Source of the DNA: Candidatus Margulisiibacteriota bacterium
GTDB taxonomy: Bacteria > Margulisbacteria > WOR-1 > O2-12-FULL-45-9
DNA: 5,538 bases
NCBI GenBank assembly: GCA_018817195.1
Contig: JAHIUL010000010.1
Span: 1 to 5,538 of the forward strand
Reading direction: 5' to 3'
The notes under the pieces: model-generated
What the model saw: only the letters and a program-made list of their open reading frames with translations
The model's database searches: none
Told to the model about the DNA's origin: nothing
Shown here: piece by piece, positions 1-5,443 of the stretch
Position numbering within the stretch: the stretch's first letter is position 1
Layout of the letters: each line of letters opens with the position of its first letter
Program-made: the position numbers and the translations under genes

Positions 1-504
1 CATAGTAAGGGAAAAGCTATTTCCGCTGAGGCAAACGGCTCCGGGGGAATTGGGATTCATGCTTATGGAAAAGGGGTCGCAGGATATTTTGTAAATGACC
101 AAATTTCCGGCAAAGCCATCTCTGCTGAGGCAACGGGAACAGGCGGAATTGGCATTTATGCTTATGGAAAGAGCTACGGGATCGATGCACACGGAGAAAA
201 TACTGGTGTACGAGGCTATGACACGAATGGATCTGGATATGGTTGGCTAGGATATATGGACCAAGGAGTTAGAGGCCTTGGCGACCTGTATGGTGTATAT
301 GGAGAAGATACATCAGCAAACGGTTCTGGATACGGCATATTCTCCAACGGCAAAGTGAGGTCCTTGCTAACTATTGAAGCTGCGTCCGATGTTAAGGTTG
401 ATTCTAGCACTCGTGGATATATAATTAAAGATAGAAGCACTCCTGCCAATCTCTATCGGATTTATGTAAATAATGGGGTCGTGACATGCGAATCAATTCC
501 GTAA
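1..504 (+). CDS. Glycine-rich repeat protein, 3' part only (probable surface protein)
   Basis: The reading frame is open from the first base and ends at TAA 502-504, leaving 167 residues; the true start lies upstream of the window. The visible part is built of diverged Gly/Tyr-rich repeats of about 29-33 residues, with cores such as GKAISAEA-GGIGI-AYGK, GVRGYDTNGSGYG and GVYGEDTSANGSGYG. A non-repetitive C-terminal segment of about 50 residues (roughly 118-167) follows and ends in RIYVNNGVVTCESIP. Glycine-rich GVYG-type repeats with a short terminal cap are familiar from large hypothetical surface or fibre-like proteins of environmental bacteria, and they suggest a stacked beta structure. That role is inferred; there is no catalytic motif and the N-terminus is not visible. 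An ATG at residue 86 (position 256) is internal to the repeats and is not a credible start. The gene sits 9 bases before a secreted protein gene, suggesting an operon. Coding is secure and function unknown. Confidence 0.8.
   Translation, partial: HSKGKAISAEANGSGGIGIHAYGKGVAGYFVNDQISGKAISAEATGTGGIGIYAYGKSYGIDAHGENTGVRGYDTNGSGYGWLGYMDQGVRGLGDLYGVYGEDTSANGSGYGIFSNGKVRSLLTIEAASDVKVDSSTRGYIIKDRSTPANLYRIYVNNGVVTCESIP
10..174 (+). repeat. Two diverged in-frame 66-bp repeats, period 99 bp
   Basis: Bases 10-75 and 109-174 align without gaps. By eye they match at 51 of 66 bases, and 18 of the 22 encoded residues are identical (GKAISAEA...GGIGI.AYGK). Most base changes fall in third codon positions, so the units are old duplications kept similar at protein level. 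Two further weaker protein repeats follow, at about 205-255 and 292-342. Confidence 0.8.
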
Positions 505-513
505 ATTTCTGAA

Positions 514-1377
514 ATGAAAAGGTTTCTTTTAATACTATTAATAACGTTAATGCCCATCGCAGCCTTTGCCGGCATCAGCGGCACTGTTTATAAAATTCCT
601 ATTTCTGAACTTGGTGCTGGAGGCGGTTCAAGCAGCTCTTCAAGTTATTCAAGTTTCAGCGGCATGAGCGGCTCGCCAGTTGGCGCTACCTCCAGCAGCT
701 CATACGAAGGCATTGCTGGCGGGGTCGCGGTCATTGGCTTTGCTGCTGCTCCTGGCTCACCAGTTATCAGTAATTTTCTAGTTGACGGAAAAAGCATTAT
801 TGATAACGACTATGTCAAAGCCAGCGGGACTTTAACCGCCACTGTTACTGATGAAACATCAATTGACACTAATTTAAGCTCTGTTGAAGTTGACGGAGCT
901 TACACCAAGTTTTCCGCTTTAACCGGGACTTCAACCTATTCCGCCACAACCGGCGCTTTAACTTACGCTTTCAGCAGTTTGGCCAGTGGCAACCATACTA
1001 TCGGCATTAACGCGGTTGATGGCGACGGCAACAATACGTTTCTCCAGTACACAGTAAAAGTTGATACCACTGGCATCACAGCTACCCAGGTTTTAATTTA
1101 TCCTAATCCATTTAACCCAAACAGCGGCACAGGCAGAATTGCTTACAATTTAACCAATGATGCGGCCACTTCTATCTACATCTTTAACGCCATCGGCCAG
1201 CTGGTTTATAAACAAAGTTATGCCGCAGGCGCGGCAGGCGGTCAGGTCGGCTATAATGAAGTTAGCTGGGCTGGTAAATCAACCAGCGGAGACTTAGTTG
1301 GCAATGATATTTACTTTGTCAGGGTTGTCTCTGACGGGAAAGTAATTGGCAAATGCAAAATCGCTATTTTAAAATAG
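514..1377 (+). CDS. Secreted Ig-like protein with C-terminal T9SS/FlgD-type sorting domain
   Basis: The protein has 287 residues. Residues 1-19 are a clear signal peptide (Lys-Arg, a hydrophobic Leu/Ile core, AFA before Gly20), so it crosses the inner membrane by Sec. Residues about 35-65 are a Ser/Gly-rich flexible linker. Residues about 82-185 look like a bacterial Ig-like domain, with a DGDGN loop (169-173) that might bind calcium. Residues about 190-287 carry the YPNPFNP motif (196-202), an IYIFNAIGQLV strand, an IYFVRVVSDGK strand and a terminal KCKIAILK. This pattern is shared by FlgD-Ig-like domains and type A sorting domains of type IX secretion substrates. The ATG follows the previous stop by 9 bases with no clear Shine-Dalgarno sequence, so translational coupling is possible. 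Its 3' end overlaps a PorV/PorQ-like gene, the kind of partner expected for such cargo. No enzymatic motif is visible; a structural or adhesive role is inferred. Confidence 0.85.
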   Translation: MKRFLLILLITLMPIAAFAGISGTVYKIPISELGAGGGSSSSSSYSSFSGMSGSPVGATSSSSYEGIAGGVAVIGFAAAPGSPVISNFLVDGKSIIDNDYVKASGTLTATVTDETSIDTNLSSVEVDGAYTKFSALTGTSTYSATTGALTYAFSSLASGNHTIGINAVDGDGNNTFLQYTVKVDTTGITATQVLIYPNPFNPNSGTGRIAYNLTNDAATSIYIFNAIGQLVYKQSYAAGAAGGQVGYNEVSWAGKSTSGDLVGNDIYFVRVVSDGKVIGKCKIAILK

Positions 1378-2522
1378 TTTTGAAATTTGGGATTTGTTTG
1401 TACCTTGTATCTTGTATCTTGGTATTTGCAAGTTCTGCTGACGCAACTTCTGTTGATCCAATGAAGCTTGGCATCGGCGCCCGCTCAATTGCCATGGGCA
1501 GGACCAACATGGTTGTACCCGGCGACATCAACGCTACTTTGGTTAACCCGGCTAACGCAGCTTTTATTAAAAACTGGGAATTAACCAGCATGTATACATC
1601 CCTGCTGGAAGGCGACATCAATTACACCCTCTTGGGCGGCGGAGGCGAAAGCGTCTATGGCGGCTGGGCAGCGGCCTATCTGGCTGGCGGCACAACCGGG
1701 ATTCAAGTTTCTTCCCGTGATGCCACAGGCCGCGTGGTCCCCACGGGCAGCTCATTTGACTATTCAAACTCAGTCATCGCCTTAAGCTGGGGCAAGATGT
1801 TTCAGGAAAAGATCGCTTACGGCGCCACTTTAAAATTATTCAGCAAAAGCTTTAGCGGCTATTCCAGCGGCTCTGGCCTAGACGTTGACCTTGGTATGCT
1901 TTACATGATGCGGCCGGACCTTAATTTTGGATTGACCTTACAAAATGCATTGCCTACGGGCATCTCCTGGAGCAACGGCACTGGCGAAGATGTGCCAATG
2001 AACCTTAAGGGGGGCCTCAGCTGGCAAGCGCGGGAAGATATTCAAGTGCTGGCAGATGTAGATCTTCTGCCTTTTAGTTTGCACTCTGGCGTTGAATGGT
2101 GGGTAAATCCTAAGTTTGCCCTGCGCGGCGGACTTGACCAAGTTTCAGCCGGCGGCGAAAGCGCCGTGAATATTTGCCTGGGCATGGGTACAAAATTTCA
2201 GGGCGTAACATTTGATTATGCTTATTACATGGATTCAAGCCTGGCGGCTAATACCACCCACTATTTTAGCTTTGGTTTTATCGGCGGCCCAATTAAAATG
2301 GGACCGAAGCCTGCTAAACCAGCTGAAAAGCCAAAACCAGCTCCTGCTACGGTAAAGGAAACCCCTAAGCCGGCTAAAAGCGACTTGGTAATTAGAATTG
2401 AGGCTTACACAAAACAACTGGAAGCAAAACTAGCTGCGGCTAAAAAGCCCGACCGGATAGCCACATTAAAAAAGATGATTGCCGAACAAAAAATTCGCTT
2501 GCAAAAAGAACTAGCTAAATAG
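1353..2522 (+). CDS. PorV/PorQ-family (UPF0164-like) outer-membrane beta-barrel with helical tail
   Basis: The protein has 389 residues. Residues about 7-31 form a signal peptide (hydrophobic core, cleavage probably after SADA). The mature start MKLGIGARSIAMGRTN with DINATLVNPANAAF (37-72) is the typical opening of the PorV/PorQ family of FadL-like barrels. Alternating aromatic/glycine strands run to about residue 312. A Lys/Pro/Ala-rich stretch (315-344) and a charged, probably coiled-coil helix (345-389) follow. In Bacteroidota, PorV escorts sorting-domain cargo in type IX secretion; here that role is inferred from the neighbouring cargo-like gene. The start at 1353 overlaps the upstream gene by 25 bases and keeps the whole signal peptide. 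A TTG at 1380 would remove the overlap and still leave a signal peptide, while the ATG at 1461 would lose it. No strong Shine-Dalgarno sequence supports any of these. Family assignment is fairly sure, exact role is not. Confidence 0.82.
   Translation: MQNRYFKIVLKFGICLYLVSCILVFASSADATSVDPMKLGIGARSIAMGRTNMVVPGDINATLVNPANAAFIKNWELTSMYTSLLEGDINYTLLGGGGESVYGGWAAAYLAGGTTGIQVSSRDATGRVVPTGSSFDYSNSVIALSWGKMFQEKIAYGATLKLFSKSFSGYSSGSGLDVDLGMLYMMRPDLNFGLTLQNALPTGISWSNGTGEDVPMNLKGGLSWQAREDIQVLADVDLLPFSLHSGVEWWVNPKFALRGGLDQVSAGGESAVNICLGMGTKFQGVTFDYAYYMDSSLAANTTHYFSFGFIGGPIKMGPKPAKPAEKPKPAPATVKETPKPAKSDLVIRIEAYTKQLEAKLAAAKKPDRIATLKKMIAEQKIRLQKELAK
1405..1425 (+). repeat. Tandem TTGTATC heptamers in signal-peptide coding region
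   Basis: TTGTATC occurs twice in a row (1405-1418) and is followed by the degenerate copy TTGGTAT. Just upstream is a related low-complexity run, TTTGAAATTTGGGATTTG (1378-1395). The tract encodes the hydrophobic core of the barrel protein's signal peptide. Short tandem repeats of this kind are usually intergenic, so coding use is notable. Confidence 0.6.
2295..2519 (+). other. Lys/Pro/Ala-rich linker and coiled-coil tail of the barrel protein
   Basis: This is a sub-region of the barrel gene. Residues 315-344 repeat PKPAKP/EKPKPAP-type motifs, and residues 345-389 are Leu/Lys/Glu/Ala-rich with heptad-like spacing. The composition differs sharply from the barrel. An appendix of this kind after the last strand would most likely lie in the periplasm, where it could touch peptidoglycan or a partner protein; that location is inferred. 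Confidence 0.6.
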
Positions 2523-2561
2523 CTCCTTCCTACGTTCTTCGCTCCACGTTCTACTATCTAA
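2523..2561. other. Convergent intergenic junction, no terminator seen
   Basis: Only 39 bases separate the stops of the rightward barrel gene and the leftward phosphofructokinase gene. The stretch is pyrimidine-rich on the top strand and contains a direct repeat ACGTTC (2532-2537 and 2546-2551). I see no GC-rich hairpin followed by a T run on either strand, so transcripts may read through or end by another mechanism. Confidence 0.6.
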
Positions 2562-3839
2562 CTATTTATTCTTACCGAATGGATATTGGGCTGCCTGGAT
2601 TAAACGCATGAAATCACCCTGTGGATCAATAAAGCGGTTGCGCACTTTCATTGTGGCGGGGTCTATTAATTCTTTAAACGGTGTGCTGCCAATGATAAAT
2701 CCCTGAAATTTATCATTATACACTGAAACCATTTGGCCGAAATGGCCTGCTGCCACCAGGTCAAAGGCGCCCAGTCCAAGCCCCAATCCTAAAATAACAT
2801 CATAAGCGCAGGGATCCTCACAGCGGGTCACATAACCTTCTGGTTCAGAAAAAGCTTTTTGCACAAAAACAGCCCTCTCTTTTAACCTGGCCTCAAGCTT
2901 TTTAGCCACGATGGCTCCAATTTTAGCCTTAGCCAGCCTGATGTGGCCGTGAGCGTCGCGCTCCTCGGGTTTTTGTGATTCAGGCAATTTCTCCACCAAA
3001 CCCTCAGAAACAACAATGGTTGTGTAAAGCTTGCCGGCTTTTTCCCTGGCCACAACCATGGCAGCCGCCTGCTCAACCAAATTATCAATGTCAATTTTGC
3101 CTTTAAACATTTCGGGAACCAGGATCAGGTTAGCATTGCCGTGCAACCCCGTACCAGCGGCCAGCCAGCCGGCTTTGCGGCCCATGCATTCAATAATAAT
3201 GCAAGCGTCAGTTGTTCTGGCATCCTCGCGATAATTCCTCAAGTCTTGTCCTCCTTTCTGTACCGCACTCCAATAACCAAAAGTCCAGGGTATGCCAAAA
3301 TAGTCATTATCAATTGTCTTGGGCACGTGAATCGTGGGCAGACCCAACCGCCAAAGATAATAAGCAGTCTTAAGCGTGTCATCACCGCCGATTGATATCA
3401 GCGCGCCGACCCTGAGAAGCTTGAACACGTCCAACAATTGCTTTAATGTTTTTGTCTTCTGCTCATTTTTAAAGTCCGCTTCGCATTTGATCTCCAATTC
3501 CCCACCGGGCTTGCCGGGGTTTACACGGGATGTTTTGAGAATGACCCCGCCGCTCTCTCTAATGCCATCAACCATACCATGTGTCATATCCAAATAATGA
3601 ACGCCGGCTTTCAATTGGCCAAAAGTCATTTCCACTAAATATTTATAACCGCGCACAAAACCGACGACCGGAACTTTGTGATTAAGCAGTAAATGGGTGG
3701 CCATTTCAATGACCGCATTGGCGCCGGGTGCTGGCCCGCCGGAAAAAACAATTCCGACTCGCTGGTTGTTTTTGAGCAACATTTTTAGATGATTTGCGCC
3801 TTTACAAATTGGGGACAGGTGAACCATTGAACTTGTCAT
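2562..3839 (-). CDS. pfp: Pyrophosphate-dependent 6-phosphofructokinase (PPi-PFK)
   Basis: This 425-residue cytoplasmic enzyme interconverts fructose 6-phosphate and fructose 1,6-bisphosphate using pyrophosphate (EC 2.7.1.90), a reversible step of glycolysis/gluconeogenesis. The phosphate-binding loop is SGGPAPGAN (33-41). GGDDT (151-155) and PKTIDND (173-179) form the active site, with Asp177 as the expected general base. MGRKAGWLA (219-227), VPE (241-243) and GYVTRCEDPCAYD (335-347) are substrate-binding segments. The second Asp of GGDD and the Lys of PKTIDND replace the two glycines of ATP-dependent enzymes and are known markers of pyrophosphate use. The length fits bacterial PPi-PFKs. The start at 3839 is supported by AGGAG 11 bases upstream and keeps an LSPICKGA segment before the first strand; ATGs at residues 5 and 20 are alternatives. 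It is convergent with the barrel gene and divergent from the hydrolase gene. No frame break is seen. Confidence 0.95.
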   Translation of the reverse strand: MTSSMVHLSPICKGANHLKMLLKNNQRVGIVFSGGPAPGANAVIEMATHLLLNHKVPVVGFVRGYKYLVEMTFGQLKAGVHYLDMTHGMVDGIRESGGVILKTSRVNPGKPGGELEIKCEADFKNEQKTKTLKQLLDVFKLLRVGALISIGGDDTLKTAYYLWRLGLPTIHVPKTIDNDYFGIPWTFGYWSAVQKGGQDLRNYREDARTTDACIIIECMGRKAGWLAAGTGLHGNANLILVPEMFKGKIDIDNLVEQAAAMVVAREKAGKLYTTIVVSEGLVEKLPESQKPEERDAHGHIRLAKAKIGAIVAKKLEARLKERAVFVQKAFSEPEGYVTRCEDPCAYDVILGLGLGLGAFDLVAAGHFGQMVSVYNDKFQGFIIGSTPFKELIDPATMKVRNRFIDPQGDFMRLIQAAQYPFGKNK

Positions 3840-3850
3840 AATTTTAACTG

Positions 3851-3855
3851 CTCCT
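3851..3855 (-). promoter_or_regulatory. Ribosome binding site AGGAG for the PPi-PFK gene
   Basis: On the minus strand AGGAG precedes the ATG at 3839 with an 11-base spacer. This is slightly long but acceptable, and it favours this start over the internal ATGs at residues 5 and 20, which lack a comparable motif. Confidence 0.6.
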
Positions 3856-3860
3856 GTTTA

Positions 3861-3894
3861 TTCGCCGGGCATTTATCGCTTCCCAATCGGCGAA
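3861..3894. promoter_or_regulatory. Inverted repeat TTCGCCG-N20-CGGCGAA in divergent spacer
   Basis: A perfect 7-bp inverted repeat (3861-3867 and 3888-3894) encloses 20 bases in the 105-base spacer between the divergent PPi-PFK and hydrolase genes. It lies a few bases upstream of the PPi-PFK ribosome binding site. It could be an operator bound by a dimeric regulator, or a hairpin in the PPi-PFK leader. No T run follows, so it is not an intrinsic terminator. I could not place a convincing -35/-10 pair on either strand. The arm is short enough to arise by chance. Confidence 0.3.
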
Positions 3895-3944
3895 ATTTCA
3901 CTTTTTCTGAAATTTTCCTGATCCCGCCCCGATAAAAGATTACC

Positions 3945-5198
3945 ATGCTTGCCAGAGTTAGCGCTTTTGTAAATAGATTTCACCCCGGAGCAACGCCTGC
4001 GGCCAAAAGGATCGGTCCGCGGCCTGAAGCAACTATGAAACTGAAATTCCATTCTGGCGTCCGGGTTTCCCCTTTCCTGCCGCAGGAAGTCGGTTTGCTG
4101 ACCAAAGATAATTGGATAGTAAGGAACGAAGCAGATCCCACTGGTTTTAATCATTTCCTGGCGCACCTTGTTCACCCGCGCAATGTTAAGCCAGACAGAC
4201 CGGTTTTAATCCTTGTTCCCGGCATGCTGTGCAATGCTAACCTCTTCCGCATCTGTCGTCTTGACGGCAATTTCAGGAATTTGAACACCAATACCTCCTT
4301 TGCCAATGCCCTGGCTTTTGAGGGCTATCATGTTGTTCTGGTGCATCCGCGCTACGCTCGCTGGGTTTATCAGCGCTACGTCAAAGAAAAGCTGGGAGTT
4401 GCCAATCAGTTTTCCGAAGCCACAACTTTTGACCAGATGGTTAACGACCTTAGCTTCCACATCGACGCGGCCCTGGGATTAACCGGCTGCGCCAAAGCCG
4501 CGGTCGTTGGCTTTAGCATGGGCGGCATGGAGCTGCTCAATATGCTGGCTTTTAGACAGATTGATCCAAGGTTAGCCGCTGCTGTATTTTTGAGCACGCC
4601 GGTCGAATTCGCACACAACAAAGAAACTTTGATATCACTGCTGCGCTGGTACGGCACAGCAGCCCAGTACGCGCCTATTAAAGAATACCATGCCCTAAAT
4701 ATTGTGGCCAGAAACGTAATTTTCTTAAAAGACGCGCTGAAATATCTGGCTGATAAAACATCCCCAAAAATCATGCGCCGGGTTATCAAGGACCTGCCGC
4801 TGATCTCACAAATCTTTAACCCGGAAGAAACTGATCCCGAAACAATAATTCCCTTCGCATTTTACGTCCTGGAACCTATGCCCCCAACATTGATTAACAA
4901 TCTGCTGCGCATGGTGCGCCAGGGCCAGCTTATCAGCCCCACCTGGAACGCCGGTTATCTGGCCAGCTTAAAGCCGAGCCTGCCTCATTCCCTTGTTATC
5001 ACCGGGAAAGAGGACGCCCTGGTAACCGCCGCCAGCGACCAGGCGCTGTTTGACGCCCTGGGGCAAAGAAATTCTGCAGGCACAACAACAAACAGAAAAG
5101 TTAGAATTCCCAAAGCCGGCCACGTTGACGCTGTCGCTGGAATGCAGTCAGAAAGAGTGCTGCTGGAAATCGTAAATTTCCTTAATGAAATTAAGTGA
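3945..5198 (+). CDS. Alpha/beta-hydrolase, lipase or PHA-synthase-like fold
   Basis: The protein has 417 residues and probably hydrolyses an ester; the substrate is unknown. VLILVPGMLCNANLF (87-101) is the strand and oxyanion-hole region. FANALAFEGYHVVLVHPRYAR (119-139) is the second core strand region. GFSMGG (189-194) is the nucleophile elbow with Ser191. TGKEDALV (353-360) gives the likely acid Asp357, and PKAGHVDAVAG (389-399) gives His393. The segment 220-340 forms a long, mostly helical cap. The order of motifs resembles both acid/gastric-lipase relatives (TKDNWIV before the first strand) and PhaC-type PHA synthases, but PhaC uses Cys as nucleophile, so polymerase activity is unlikely. 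No signal peptide is evident. The start is uncertain: ATG 3945 follows an in-frame stop at 3933, while ATG 4035 (residue 31) would drop a Pro/Arg-rich leader; neither has a good Shine-Dalgarno sequence. Fold call is firm, function loose. Confidence 0.85.
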   Translation: MLARVSAFVNRFHPGATPAAKRIGPRPEATMKLKFHSGVRVSPFLPQEVGLLTKDNWIVRNEADPTGFNHFLAHLVHPRNVKPDRPVLILVPGMLCNANLFRICRLDGNFRNLNTNTSFANALAFEGYHVVLVHPRYARWVYQRYVKEKLGVANQFSEATTFDQMVNDLSFHIDAALGLTGCAKAAVVGFSMGGMELLNMLAFRQIDPRLAAAVFLSTPVEFAHNKETLISLLRWYGTAAQYAPIKEYHALNIVARNVIFLKDALKYLADKTSPKIMRRVIKDLPLISQIFNPEETDPETIIPFAFYVLEPMPPTLINNLLRMVRQGQLISPTWNAGYLASLKPSLPHSLVITGKEDALVTAASDQALFDALGQRNSAGTTTNRKVRIPKAGHVDAVAGMQSERVLLEIVNFLNEIK

Positions 5199-5230
5199 AA
5201 TTTCCCCGCAAACCTGTCGATATATATATG

Positions 5231-5236
5231 AGAGGG
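5231..5236 (+). promoter_or_regulatory. Ribosome binding site AGAGGG for the 61-residue gene
   Basis: AGAGGG lies 7 bases before the ATG at 5244, an ideal spacing. It is one reason to accept this short reading frame as a gene. Confidence 0.6.
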
Positions 5237-5243
5237 AAAGACA

Positions 5244-5429
5244 ATGGAAAACAAAAAAGCACTATACGACGTAGCCTCTATTAGCCGACCTGGCAAAAGC
5301 AAAAGATCAAATTTTGTGCAAGAAGCCCTCTATATCGACAAGACAAGAATTCAAACTGCCGGCAAGTTCATCAAAGTATTTTCAGACATTTTCTTAAAAC
5401 GAGAAGCCGGGACAAAATCCTACATTTAA
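5244..5429 (+). CDS. Small basic protein of unknown function, 61 residues
   Basis: I do not recognise this protein. It begins MENKKALYDVASIS, has a basic stretch (RPGKSKR, about 15-21), and then a probably helical segment, NFVQEALYIDKTRIQTAGKF (23-42), continuing to IFLKRE. There is no signal peptide, transmembrane segment or Cys/His metal site. Support for coding comes from a well-spaced AGAGGG before the ATG, and from the TAA, which overlaps the strong ribosome binding site of the next gene, as in a compact operon. It begins 45 bases after the hydrolase stop, so it may be co-transcribed with that gene. A small regulatory, scaffold or granule-associated protein is possible but unsupported. 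Confidence 0.6.
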   Translation: MENKKALYDVASISRPGKSKRSNFVQEALYIDKTRIQTAGKFIKVFSDIFLKREAGTKSYI

Positions 5430-5435
5430 GGAGGG
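5428..5435 (+). promoter_or_regulatory. Strong Shine-Dalgarno AAGGAGGG
   Basis: AAGGAGGG lies 8 bases before the ATG at 5444 and shares two bases with the stop codon (5427-5429) of the preceding small gene. It is the best ribosome binding site in the window and fixes the start of the last gene. Confidence 0.8.
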
Positions 5436-5443
5436 AACCAGCC

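Noticed and set aside
256..504. Separate 82-residue gene starting at ATG 256
   Set aside because: The same frame is open to base 1 with matching repeats, so the ATG is an internal methionine of a larger protein.
1407..1416. LVSC lipobox at residues 18-21 of the barrel protein, suggesting a lipoprotein
   Set aside because: The Cys is followed by more hydrophobic residues (ILVF) and a normal SADA cleavage site, and beta-barrels of this family are not lipoproteins.
3901..3918. T-rich stretch after the inverted repeat as an intrinsic terminator
   Set aside because: The hairpin arms are 7 bp with a 20-base loop, the T run is separated from them and interrupted, and no gene ends there.
4406..4789. 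Leftward 127-codon open frame inside the hydrolase gene
   Set aside because: It is antisense to a gene with a clear catalytic triad, has no ribosome binding site or domain, and its composition is that of a shadow frame.
5219..5229. TATATATAT run as a -10 promoter element for the small genes
   Set aside because: It lies only about 15-20 bases from the ATG and merges into the ribosome binding site region, with no matching -35 element upstream.
5298..5345. Ribbon-helix-helix regulator suggested by KRSNFVQEAL in the 61-residue protein
   Set aside because: The preceding beta-strand and first helix expected of that fold are absent; the likeness is only a short helix pattern.
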